Positions 7,479 to 14,598 of a stretch of 15,921 nt of DNA are shown here, piece after piece. The notes under the pieces were generated by a model. The model ran no database searches, was not told the origin of the DNA, and was given only the letters and a program-made list of their open reading frames with translations. Every line of letters begins with the position of its first letter. Positions within the stretch are counted from its first letter, which is position 1. The DNA comes from Chromatiales bacterium. Its GTDB lineage: Bacteria; Pseudomonadota; Gammaproteobacteria; Chromatiales; Chromatiaceae. The stretch is taken from the NCBI GenBank assembly GCA_022360595.1, contig JAKSCN010000488.1:1-15921 (forward strand), written 5' to 3'. A program made the position numbers and the translations under genes.

Positions 7479-8510
7479 TTAGTTTTTACGGTATAAGAAG
7501 TGGCCATTGCCATAGACTGCGCCATCTTCCGGGGCGAAGCAGGCCTTGCAAAGCACAAAATAATCATTCCAATGTTTTATCGCCTCTTCAGATAATACAC
7601 TTGGGTAGAGCTGCTCTATATTCTCCCAGAAGCGTTGATGCCACTGATCCAGTGTTCTGTAATAGTTCATACCATTGATAAACCAACTCTGCTCAAGCTG
7701 AAAGAAGTCATGCTGCGCCTCTAGGGTTGCAAAGGGCCAGACCTTTCCGCCGGGAAAATATTTGCCAATCAGTGTGTTGTCAGAGTCAAGAAAATTGGGA
7801 ATGATGATGCGCGAAGTGATCAGGTGGTGGAAGGTTTTACCGCCTGGCTTAAGCAGTTGATAAAGCCGGCTAAAGAGTGTGTAGAGATTGTTGACATGCT
7901 CCAGCACCCCGATGGAGAGGATTAAGTCAAACGACTCTAGTCCCAGGGTCTCGGGCTGGATGTTGGCAAAGTCGTCATTGATCAGGGTAAAACGTTTGCC
8001 GTGAAAAGGGTGGGCACACTCAGATTTTTTCTCCTTGATATAGTCAGCTTGTACAGTGCTGGGTGTGACGCTGGTAATCTCTAACTTGGGATAGATTGAG
8101 TAGAGATAGCTCTCCAGCGAACCAAACCCACAACCGATGTTGAGTATTTTTTCATCCCCTCGGATACCCGCGCGCTCACTGATGATCTTGAATTTGCGTG
8201 TTTGTGCCTCTTCCAGTGACAACGGGGAGGCCTTCACCTCTTCTGCTGTGTCGCCATAGTAGGCCATGGAATAGGCCTTATGACGCTGGTCGAGAAAGGT
8301 CGAAAATAGCCGGTCGTCCTCATCGTAATGGTGTTCCATCAATTCACCGGTTTGCCCCCACATCGGGCCCCGGTTAGAGATGGCTACAGCGCCCTGCCGG
8401 GCTTCGAGTCGTTTAAATTCTCGGCTTAGATAGCGAATAAGGTGTTTTTGGTAGGTAGAGAGCTGTTCACTTCCGTAAGGGAAGATACCCGCGTCCTGCA
8501 GCTTGTCCAT
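7479..8510 (-). CDS. Cyclopropane-fatty-acyl-phospholipid synthase-like SAM methyltransferase
   Basis: The 343-residue protein has a class I SAM-binding fold: motif I ILNIGCGFGSLESYL near residue 140, motif II region EITSVTPS, and FDLILSIGVLEHVNN. It is followed by CFA-synthase features: LLKPGG, FHHLITS, YFPGGKVWP, and a C-terminal NYYRTLDQWHQRFWENI ... WNDYFVLCKACF resembling the end of CFA synthase. These enzymes methylate double bonds of acyl chains, giving cyclopropane or methyl-branched products. It is shorter than E. coli CFA (about 380), with a different N-terminal segment. Start: the ATG at 8510 has GGAG six bases upstream; a GTG at 8522 would add four residues. It lies 23 bp after the receiver/HPt gene on the same strand and is convergent with the KAS gene 20 bp away, so it is probably co-expressed with the signalling genes. 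Whether it acts on lipid, on acyl-ACP or on the DSF signal is unknown. Confidence 0.85.
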   Translation of the reverse strand: MDKLQDAGIFPYGSEQLSTYQKHLIRYLSREFKRLEARQGAVAISNRGPMWGQTGELMEHHYDEDDRLFSTFLDQRHKAYSMAYYGDTAEEVKASPLSLEEAQTRKFKIISERAGIRGDEKILNIGCGFGSLESYLYSIYPKLEITSVTPSTVQADYIKEKKSECAHPFHGKRFTLINDDFANIQPETLGLESFDLILSIGVLEHVNNLYTLFSRLYQLLKPGGKTFHHLITSRIIIPNFLDSDNTLIGKYFPGGKVWPFATLEAQHDFFQLEQSWFINGMNYYRTLDQWHQRFWENIEQLYPSVLSEEAIKHWNDYFVLCKACFAPEDGAVYGNGHFLYRKN

Positions 8511-8533
8511 AAAGTGCTCCACATAAAGGGGGT

Positions 8534-9784
8534 CTATTGGTGGGCGGAATTATCTGACAGTTTGATGTGCTTTTTCAACAGCAGAAGCGATTCTCTGTAG
8601 GCGTCCTGAATTTCATCCAGCAAGTGGTGGGATTCAGCCAGAAAATCTCTCTCTTTCAGTCGAATGGACCTTACACTTAGTTGATAGAGGCGTAGCGCCC
8701 CGATGTTGCCGGCACAGTCTCGCAGGCGGTGGCCCAGGTCATGGAAGTGGTTGAAGTCGCTGTGGATGATTGCCTCTTCCATGTCTGAAAGCGTTCTTTC
8801 GTTATCGCTTTCGTACTGTTTTACCAAGGTTTTGAGGAAATGGGGGCTATTGCCCAGCTCCTCTATTTCAGCCAGGCGTTGATAATCGAGATGTAGTTTG
8901 TCGGCGCTTGAGGCGGGCGCTGACAAGTAGGATGAGTGTGCTTCATTCATCTCCTCTTCGGAGGTGTGGGCGACAACTTTCTCTATAGCCTTTAAAAGCA
9001 GAGTCTGATCGATAGGTTTACTGATATAAGTGGATAATCCAGCATGCTCGAGCTCTTTGATCTCACTGGTGGTTGGATTATCGATCAGTGCAATGAATGG
9101 CGCCCAAGGCTGATCCAGGCGGCTGAACCGGTATATCTTGATTGCCTCCAGGCCCGATATGTCGGGTAACTGGGTATCAATAATTGCAAGATCAAAGTGG
9201 TGGGAGTCGAGCGCGTCAAGTGTTTCGGTCCCGCTTGATACGCAGAATACCTGGTGTTTATGGCGTCCCAGCATCCGTTTGAGCCGCTCTTTCTCTTTAT
9301 TGCTGGCCGTGGCCAACAGGATTTCAAGCGGCTGCCTGATGGTGGGGGGCGTGTAGTGGTCTGATATGTTAACAACATCAGTTCGGCTATCGACTGAGAT
9401 GGGTGCTATGTGCAGAGCGGTAAACAGTTGGGTTTTATCTACCGGTGTCGTAAGGTGTTTGATATTGCCGCTGGCGTATAATGCTTCAAGCTCCGCACCG
9501 GTCTGACTATTACCCAATGCCAGTATATTGGGTTGCTTGAGAGAGGGTTCACTGAGCAGGCAATTAACGAATTGCGCCGGACTTATTTCAAAACGGTTGT
9601 AATCGAAAATAATGGTGTGGAAGGGCGAGTCGTTTTCTGTGGCCTGCTGGATTGAGGCAAAGGCATGCACGATGCTCGCGGATACCAACAGCTCAACATC
9701 CCACGATCGTAAGTGCTCTTTGATTCCCAGTCGATCACCACTGTGTTTGGTGATCAGCAGGATTTTTCGTTCCGTTAGTTTCAG
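8534..9784 (-). CDS. Kinase-less RpfC-tail protein: pseudo-receiver, receiver, HPt
   Basis: The open frame after a TAG (9803-9805) encodes three domains. The first is a receiver-like fold (about 5-128) starting ERKILLITK, which keeps D61 but lacks the acidic pair and the Lys. The second (about 153-272) has phospho-acceptor D203 in FDLAIIDTQLPDISGLEAI and K256 in ISKPID but a degenerate acidic pair (ILLATASNK). The third is an HPt (about 304-408) with H352 in LGHRLRDCAGNIGA. The order repeats the C-terminal half of RpfC, without membrane or kinase domains. Start: no ATG, GTG or TTG precedes the first receiver. A CTG at 9784 has an AAGGA Shine-Dalgarno (9792-9796) seven bases upstream. The first conventional start, TTG at 9688, would cut 32 residues and the first strand of the receiver. 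It is either a CTG-started adaptor or a remnant of a hybrid kinase. Confidence 0.8.
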   Translation of the reverse strand: MKLTERKILLITKHSGDRLGIKEHLRSWDVELLVSASIVHAFASIQQATENDSPFHTIIFDYNRFEISPAQFVNCLLSEPSLKQPNILALGNSQTGAELEALYASGNIKHLTTPVDKTQLFTALHIAPISVDSRTDVVNISDHYTPPTIRQPLEILLATASNKEKERLKRMLGRHKHQVFCVSSGTETLDALDSHHFDLAIIDTQLPDISGLEAIKIYRFSRLDQPWAPFIALIDNPTTSEIKELEHAGLSTYISKPIDQTLLLKAIEKVVAHTSEEEMNEAHSSYLSAPASSADKLHLDYQRLAEIEELGNSPHFLKTLVKQYESDNERTLSDMEEAIIHSDFNHFHDLGHRLRDCAGNIGALRLYQLSVRSIRLKERDFLAESHHLLDEIQDAYRESLLLLKKHIKLSDNSAHQ

Positions 9785-9956
9785 GGCACTGTCCTTCTGT
9801 TGCTAACCGGTTCCCCAATTCCCGGCTGTTTATCCTAAGGAGCATCTGATTCTGCCTTGAACTCGATGATTTCAACTGTGCATCTTGCCACCCATGAATC
9901 AATCAGAGATCCCTCAATTAATATCAATGGGAAGGTATATTTTCCACTCTTCCGTC

Positions 9957-9970
9957 AATTTGTACAAATT
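9957..9970. promoter_or_regulatory. Perfect 14-bp palindrome between rpfG and the receiver/HPt gene
   Basis: AATTTGTACAAATT is a perfect palindrome within the 263-bp gap between the rpfG stop and the receiver/HPt start, about 175 bp upstream of the latter on the minus strand. Its core TTTGTA/TACAAA matches the half-sites of the inverted repeat before rpfF (2414-2435), though there the halves are separated by 8 bp. The rest of this gap (9785-10047) has no convincing gene and no rpfG terminator that I can see. Operator function is inference. Confidence 0.35.
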
Positions 9971-10047
9971 CTGATCATAATAAGGGATTGTTTTGGATTC
10001 ATGTGTGTAGCCAGTATGAGTAAGGTCTTTACAATTGGCCGGTCAAT

Positions 10048-11106
10048 TTATCCTCCTGATGAGATAATTTGATCGGGAAAATTGTTCTCGATCACCATAA
10101 TTTCATCGATGTTGCTGAGAAATGCGTCGATACACTCGTTATCGAAATGCTTGCCTCGTTGGGTGCGCAGATAATCCAGCGCTTTATCGATAGGCCAGGG
10201 TTGTTTATAGGGACGCTGAGAGCGCAATGCATCGAACACATCGGCAACCGCGGCAATACGCGCCTCGATGGGAATGTCCTGGCCTGCAAGTCCATTGGGA
10301 TAGCCTTTACCGTCAAATCGTTCGTGGTGTCCGAGCGCAATTGTAGCACCGCATTTCAGATACTCCGATGAGCTGTCTTTGAGGATTTCATAGCCGATCA
10401 GGGTGTGGGTCTGCATGGTTTCCCACTCGGAAACGGTCAATTTTGCCGGCTTCAACAGTATCTGGTCGGGGATGCCGATTTTACCTATGTCGTGCATGGG
10501 GGCGGCGTGTTGAATCACTTCGCAATACTCGGTGTTAAATCCCAGCTCCTTGGCAATGATATAGGAGTAGCGTGCAGTGCGGCAGACGTGGCCACCGGTC
10601 TCTTCGTCGCGGTACTCCCCGGCCTTGGCAAGGCGCAGCAAAATCTCTTTTTCCCGTTGATGCAGTTGGGTGGTCTTCTTTTTGACCTCGTTCTCCAGCC
10701 ATCTGGCCCGGTCCCGAATAATGTCTTGCTGTTTGCGCAGCTTCAAGAGATTGCGGCAGCGTGCGCGGCACTCGTAATGATCGATCGGTTTTGAGAGAAA
10801 ATCCGTGGCGCCGGCCTCCAGCGCTTTGTAGCGTACGGCCTTGTCATCGACGGAGGTGATAATGACAACCGGTACATCTGCACAAGATGGAATCTGTCGT
10901 AACCAGTGGGTGAACTCCACCCCGTCCATGTTAGGCATTTTGTAGTCGGTGATGACAAGGTCATGTTTGTTGGCCTTTGCCCAGTCGAGAGCCGCAATAG
11001 GGTCGGCGTAGGACTCAACATCCATGGTTTCATCAATAGAGCGGATCAACTCTTCGAGGATCATACGACTGATCGACTGATCATCAACAATTAGGACTGT
11101 AGGCAT
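10048..11106 (-). CDS. rpfG: Two-component response regulator RpfG, HD-GYP c-di-GMP phosphodiesterase
   Basis: RpfG is the output partner of RpfC: its phosphorylated receiver activates c-di-GMP hydrolysis, changing biofilm, motility and secretion. The 352-residue protein has a canonical receiver (1-120) with D8/D9, phospho-acceptor D54 in LVITDYKMPNMDG, and K106 in LSKPID. A helical linker follows (about 125-152), then an HD-GYP domain with RLAKAGEYRDEETGGHV, the metal-binding pair H205-D206 in MHDIGKIGIPD, and HHERFDGKGYP at 260-270. All catalytic motifs are intact, and the sequence closely follows Xanthomonas RpfG (about 378 residues). Start: the ATG at 11106 has GAGG six bases upstream. 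It is separated from rpfC by the ACP, KAS, methyltransferase and receiver/HPt genes, unlike the compact rpfC-rpfG order in Xanthomonas. Identification is strong by motifs plus neighbours. Confidence 0.92.
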   Translation of the reverse strand: MPTVLIVDDQSISRMILEELIRSIDETMDVESYADPIAALDWAKANKHDLVITDYKMPNMDGVEFTHWLRQIPSCADVPVVIITSVDDKAVRYKALEAGATDFLSKPIDHYECRARCRNLLKLRKQQDIIRDRARWLENEVKKKTTQLHQREKEILLRLAKAGEYRDEETGGHVCRTARYSYIIAKELGFNTEYCEVIQHAAPMHDIGKIGIPDQILLKPAKLTVSEWETMQTHTLIGYEILKDSSSEYLKCGATIALGHHERFDGKGYPNGLAGQDIPIEARIAAVADVFDALRSQRPYKQPWPIDKALDYLRTQRGKHFDNECIDAFLSNIDEIMVIENNFPDQIISSGG

Positions 11107-11146
11107 GCTTACCTCTGCTCATTTCCTGGAACAGTAATTCACTACA

Positions 11147-11170
11147 TTGAAGCTGGGTCATTGGCTTCAA
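11147..11170. promoter_or_regulatory. Perfect 7-bp inverted repeat upstream of rpfG
   Basis: TTGAAGC (11147-11153) and GCTTCAA (11164-11170) form a perfect inverted repeat with a 10-bp spacer, about 41 bp before the rpfG start on the minus strand. On that strand it follows a T-rich run rather than preceding one, so it is not a terminator for the gene upstream. It could be an operator or a hairpin in the rpfG 5' UTR. Function is inference. Confidence 0.35.
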
Positions 11171-11251
11171 AAAATTACATATCCCTAACTGCGCGTAGCC
11201 ACCATTTTAGTACAGATTGGTCTGCCGTATACAGCAAAAAAATCTTTAGGA

Positions 11252-12046
11252 TTATGCAGTTAAGAATTGCTGGATCAAAGAACGCACAGTTGTGGGTTCA
11301 AACGGCTTGTCACAGACAGCAGAAACCCCAGCGTTTTCTACTGCCGCCAAACGGTTGTTGTTCTCTTCACTGGTGACCATCAGCACCGGTACACCCGCCT
11401 GGTTGGAGTTGCTGCGTATCTGCTCTACCAGCTCCTTGCCGTCCATTTTCGGCATGTTGTAGTCGGTGATGATCAAATCGAAAAAGTTGCTGGAGAGCTG
11501 CTCCAGGGCGTCCACTCCATCAACCGCTTCAATAAACTGCTCAATCCCCATGTTTTCCAGCACCCGGCGTATATGTTTACGGGCCATTCGGCTGTCGTCG
11601 ACAACCAGCACTTTGATGCTCTCTGGTTCAAAATCGCCCAGGCTATCCGAATCGGTGTTGTAATACTCAAGGGTGGTGTTCAGTGCGATGAGCAGTTCAT
11701 CCGGACTGAACGGCTTGGGAAGAATGGCGGTCACACCCGCCTGGCGGATGGGGTCGAGGTATCTGAATCGGGTCTCGCTGGAGACCAGCATAAAGGCGAT
11801 CTCCTGCAGATCCTCATCATTGCGAATGGTATGGATCAGTTCGGTGCCGTTCATATCCGGCAGATAGAGCGCCGAGATGATCAGATCAGGTGGATACTGC
11901 CGCATCTGTTCCAGTCCATCGCTGCCGCTTTCGGCGTAGTTGATCTTTGCGATACCCAGATTGGTGAGATAACCAGAGATGATTTTTTGTTGAGTGCCGG
12001 ATGGCTCGATAATCAAAACCATCAACTCATTTATATTCAACGCCAT
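11252..12046 (-). CDS. Dual-receiver response regulator, first receiver lacking its Asp
   Basis: The 264-residue protein is two CheY-like receivers and nothing else. Receiver 1 (about 8-125) has Ala59 where the phospho-acceptor Asp should be (PDLIISALYLPDMNG) and E14 in place of the acidic pair, but keeps K111 in LPKPF. Receiver 2 (about 144-263) is canonical: D150/D151, D195 in LIITDYNMPKMDG, T225 and K247. A linker of about 20 acidic residues joins them. No output domain is present, so it probably acts by protein contacts or as a phosphate sink or relay. Start: the ATG at 12046 has GAGG six bases upstream; an ATG at 12058 has none and would add four residues. It sits 145 bp upstream of rpfG on the same strand, so it may be co-expressed and compete for the RpfC HPt. 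The family is clear; the role is unknown. Confidence 0.9.
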   Translation of the reverse strand: MALNINELMVLIIEPSGTQQKIISGYLTNLGIAKINYAESGSDGLEQMRQYPPDLIISALYLPDMNGTELIHTIRNDEDLQEIAFMLVSSETRFRYLDPIRQAGVTAILPKPFSPDELLIALNTTLEYYNTDSDSLGDFEPESIKVLVVDDSRMARKHIRRVLENMGIEQFIEAVDGVDALEQLSSNFFDLIITDYNMPKMDGKELVEQIRSNSNQAGVPVLMVTSEENNNRLAAVENAGVSAVCDKPFEPTTVRSLIQQFLTA

Positions 12047-12119
12047 TGGGTACCTCATGAAATAGTGGTTGATTCTCCAGCAATAGCGGCCGTACCGGGA
12101 TTTTCTTTATCGGTAAAGT

Positions 12120-12133
12120 CCGGCTATCGCCGG
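12120..12133 (-). promoter_or_regulatory. Short GC-rich hairpin upstream of the dual-receiver gene
   Basis: On the minus strand CCGGC-GATA-GCCGG forms a perfect 5-bp GC stem with a 4-base loop, about 74 bp before the dual-receiver ATG. It is separate from the thrH terminator (12174-12211). It could be a 5' UTR hairpin or chance. I see no riboswitch consensus around it. Confidence 0.25.
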
Positions 12134-12173
12134 CATCGGAGAGGTGTCGGTTCAGAGGAGAAGAGCGAGGCGT

Positions 12174-12211
12174 AAAAACACCCCAAAGGCAACTCTACAG
12201 CCAATGGGGTG
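12174..12211 (-). terminator. Intrinsic terminator of thrH
   Basis: On the minus strand the sequence reads CACCCCATTGGC, a 9-base loop, then GCCTTTGGGGTG and TTTTT. The stem has 7 outer pairs (12179-12185 with 12205-12211) and 3 inner pairs around a small internal loop; the T-run is at 12174-12178. It lies about 40 bp after the thrH stop and is a standard rho-independent terminator. It also separates thrH from the dual-receiver gene, so the rpf locus has its own promoter. Confidence 0.85.
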
Positions 12212-12252
12212 ATTGAGGGGCTTTTGTATGGAACAGTAGAACCCCCAATTTG

Positions 12253-12870
12253 TTATGGTTGTATGTCTCTAACGCTGGCGGTACGAAACGCCTCTCTGAA
12301 AGCCTCATAATCGGTTGCTACCGGATATTGTGGAAACTCGTCGATCACATTCTGAGGGGGGCGGAATAGAATGCCCCGGTCGGCTTCACCCAGCATGCTG
12401 GTATCGTTATAGGAGTCTCCGGCGGCGATTACTCGATAGTAGAGTCCCTTGAAAGCGAGTACAGCCTGTCGTTTTGGATCTTTCTGACGGATATGGTAAT
12501 TGGTTACGTAGCCTTGATCATTGACTTCGAGTTTGTGGCAGAGCAGGGTGGGGTGGCCCAGTTGAGCCATCAAGGGTGCGGCAAACTCGTAGAAAGTATC
12601 CGACAGAATGACCACCTGAAACCGTTCGCGCAGCCAATCCAGAAACTCTCTGGCGCCTTCCAGTGGTCCCATGCCGTTGATCACCTCCTGGATATCAGGC
12701 AGCCCCAGTTTGTGTTGCTCCAGAATTTTCAGCCGCTGGGTCATCAGTACATCGTAATCAGGAATATCACGGGTGGTGGCGCGCAGTTCGTCGATTCCGG
12801 TTCGCTCAGCGAAGTTAATCCAAATTTCAGGGATCAGGACACCTTCAAGATCAAGACAGGCGATTTCCAC
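12253..12870 (-). CDS. thrH: Phosphoserine phosphatase / homoserine phosphotransferase ThrH
   Basis: ThrH is a HAD-superfamily phosphatase that can hydrolyse phosphoserine and, in Pseudomonas aeruginosa, transfer its phosphate to homoserine. The HAD motifs are clear: motif I as DLEGVL (nucleophile D7, with E9 in place of the usual second Asp, as in ThrH), motif II VILSDTFYEF, the Lys in RQKDPKRQAV, and motif III/IV AAGDSYNDTSML. ThrH-specific stretches include RATTRDIPDYDVLM. Start: an upstream ATG at 12936 would add 22 residues that match nothing in the family. The GTG at 12870 follows GGAGGAG with five to six bases of spacing and gives 205 residues, exactly the Pseudomonas ThrH length. It has its own terminator downstream. 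It is divergent from the next gene and unrelated to the rpf locus. Confidence 0.93.
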   Translation of the reverse strand: MEIACLDLEGVLIPEIWINFAERTGIDELRATTRDIPDYDVLMTQRLKILEQHKLGLPDIQEVINGMGPLEGAREFLDWLRERFQVVILSDTFYEFAAPLMAQLGHPTLLCHKLEVNDQGYVTNYHIRQKDPKRQAVLAFKGLYYRVIAAGDSYNDTSMLGEADRGILFRPPQNVIDEFPQYPVATDYEAFREAFRTASVRDIQP

Positions 12871-13062
12871 GTTTACTCTCCTCCAGAATTTAACGAAACA
12901 GGTTGCCGATTGGTGCCGCAAGGATACTACAATCACTGTGAGCGTTGTATGGAAATTGGTTTTGTCGAGTGGTTCAGGTATAACAATAAAAGTTTGGTCC
13001 TTCAGGTTGATACAAGAGCCGTAGTGGTTTTTTCTCTGTGTGTGTAAGGTATTGATATAGAT

Positions 13063-13635
13063 ATGAAAATTACTCGTATCACTCTATTTTTACTACTGTT
13101 TTTTTTGACCAGCCTGGGGTGGGCTTACGATATTGCCGGGGTCTCCCTACCCGATAAACAGCGTGTCAGTGATGAGAGCACTGAGCTGATGCTGAATGGG
13201 GCTGGGGTGCGCAGTAAGTTCTTTTTCAAGATCTATGTGGCCGGGCTCTATTTGGCGCAGCCGATGGATAGCCTGCAGGCGATAGAGCAGAACCGAGGCC
13301 CAAAACGGGTAGCGATGCATTTTCTCTACGATAAGGTCGAGAAGAAGAAGCTGGATGATGGCTGGTGGGATGGTTTTAAAGCCAATCTGAGCAGTGAAGC
13401 ATTCACTCGGCTGCAACCGCAGATTGAGACCTTTGTCGGGTTTTTTAAGGATGCCCATAAGGGAGACCGGATCTGGCTCGACTATCTGCCCGGCACAGGG
13501 ACAGTTGTATCCGTTAACGGTGAGCGGGTTGGCGCTATTCCCGGCGATCAATTTTATCCTGCGCTGCTGCGGATCTGGCTGGGTGAGAAGCCGGTCACCA
13601 GCAGCCTTAAAAAGGCAATGTTGGGTAGCGACTAA
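13063..13635 (+). CDS. Secreted chalcone-isomerase-like protein
   Basis: This 190-residue protein has a clear signal peptide (basic MKITR, then a hydrophobic run to about residue 21 ending LGWA, cleavage probably before YDIAG). It continues with the bacterial chalcone-isomerase-like fold (Chalcone_3 type): GAGVRSKFFFKIYVAGLYL near 46-64, WWDGFKANL in the middle, and IPGDQFYPALLRIWLGEKP near the C-terminus. These are typical of this periplasmic family. Function in bacteria is not established, and it should not be read as a flavonoid enzyme. The ATG at 13063 has a weak Shine-Dalgarno (AAGG) about 12 bases upstream. The DMT transporter gene starts 2 bp after its stop, so the two are probably co-transcribed. 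Confidence 0.85.
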   Translation: MKITRITLFLLLFFLTSLGWAYDIAGVSLPDKQRVSDESTELMLNGAGVRSKFFFKIYVAGLYLAQPMDSLQAIEQNRGPKRVAMHFLYDKVEKKKLDDGWWDGFKANLSSEAFTRLQPQIETFVGFFKDAHKGDRIWLDYLPGTGTVVSVNGERVGAIPGDQFYPALLRIWLGEKPVTSSLKKAMLGSD

Positions 13636-13637
13636 CC

Positions 13638-14528
13638 TTGACCACGCGCAGTACCTTTATTCGGCTTGTACTGGCCGCGCTATTTTGGGGAGGCACCTGC
13701 GTCGCTGGGCGGGGTATCTCTCAGGATATCGGGCCATACAGTGCTGCGTTTATCCGCTTTCTGCTCTCGTCACTGATTCTGCTGCCGTTGCTTGTACGCG
13801 AACAGTCGCGGCTGCCGATCTTGACGCGCCGTCAACTGATGGCGGTTGTGCTGCTGGGGCTCACAGGTGTTTTTGCCTATAACGTCTTCTTTTTCTCCGG
13901 ATTGGAGACAGTAGAGGCGGGTAGAGCCGCAGTGATTATTGCGGCCAACCCCGTGTTTATCGCACTGTTTGCCTTCCTGTTATTTGGCGAAGCATTGACA
14001 CCTCTGAAGGTGTTGGGAATCGTATGCTCCGTTTTTGGAGCGGTTGTGGTGATCTCCCGGGGTGACCCCCAGTTGATACTGCAAGGTGGCGTGGGAATAG
14101 GGGAGATCTATCTGATCGGCTGTGTCATTAGCTGGGTCAGCTACACGCTGATCGGCAAGCGGGTGATGAGCGGCTTGAGTCCACTGACCGCGGTCACCTA
14201 TTCGGCCGTTGCCGGTACCCTGATGCTGTTGCCGCCCGCAGTAGTCGAAGGTGTACTCACCAACGGTTCCGTGTTTGACCTGAAAGTATTTGGCGCACTC
14301 GGCTATCTGGCCATTTTTGGCACCGTGCTGGGTTTTGTCTGGTTTTATCAAGGGGTTAAAGAGATAGGCCCGGCGCGTGCCGGGGTATTTATTAATCTGG
14401 TGCCGGTGAGCGGGGTCCTGTTTGGGGTGGTCATCTTGGGGGAGCGCCTGAGCTGGTCGCTGCTATTCGGGGGTGTTTTAGTGCTGCTGGGTCTGGTACT
14501 GACCAACCGACAGCCGGTCAAAGCCTAA
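13638..14528 (+). CDS. EamA/DMT-family transporter
   Basis: This 296-residue inner-membrane protein has two EamA repeats, about ten hydrophobic helices in all. The first repeat starts LVLAALFWGGTCVAGRGIS and includes ETVEAGRAAVIIAANPVFIALFAFLLFGE. The second includes GCVISWVSYTLIGKRVMSGLSPLTAVTYS and ends ARAGVFINLVPVSGVLFGVVILGERL. These PxF(I)AL...GE and LxPVxxxLxGxxxLGE patterns are diagnostic of the family (RhaT/YdcZ/EamA exporters of amino acids and metabolites). The substrate cannot be predicted. Start: a TTG at 13638, two bases after the upstream stop, is the only start before the first helix; no clear Shine-Dalgarno is seen, suggesting translational coupling. Confidence 0.9.
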   Translation: MTTRSTFIRLVLAALFWGGTCVAGRGISQDIGPYSAAFIRFLLSSLILLPLLVREQSRLPILTRRQLMAVVLLGLTGVFAYNVFFFSGLETVEAGRAAVIIAANPVFIALFAFLLFGEALTPLKVLGIVCSVFGAVVVISRGDPQLILQGGVGIGEIYLIGCVISWVSYTLIGKRVMSGLSPLTAVTYSAVAGTLMLLPPAVVEGVLTNGSVFDLKVFGALGYLAIFGTVLGFVWFYQGVKEIGPARAGVFINLVPVSGVLFGVVILGERLSWSLLFGGVLVLLGLVLTNRQPVKA

Positions 14529-14598
14529 TGATGGTATCGATTCCGGAAATGGGCTTATACTGGCGCTTCAATTTATCGCATTGAAAGTTAGCTGAATT

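Noticed and set aside
9857..10072. Plus-strand open frame of 71 codons between rpfG and the receiver/HPt gene
   Set aside because: No Shine-Dalgarno, no motif, overlaps the rpfG 3' end; more likely non-coding control DNA.
11267..12175. Plus-strand open frame of 302 codons
   Set aside because: It lies antisense to the dual-receiver gene, whose receiver motifs are unmistakable; its translation shows no domain.
12871..12936. N-terminal extension of ThrH to the ATG at 12936
   Set aside because: The extra 22 residues match nothing in the family, and the GTG at 12870 has a strong Shine-Dalgarno and gives the exact family length.
12493..13047. Plus-strand open frame of 184 codons over thrH and its upstream region
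   Set aside because: Overlaps a well-supported ThrH on the other strand and has no family resemblance.
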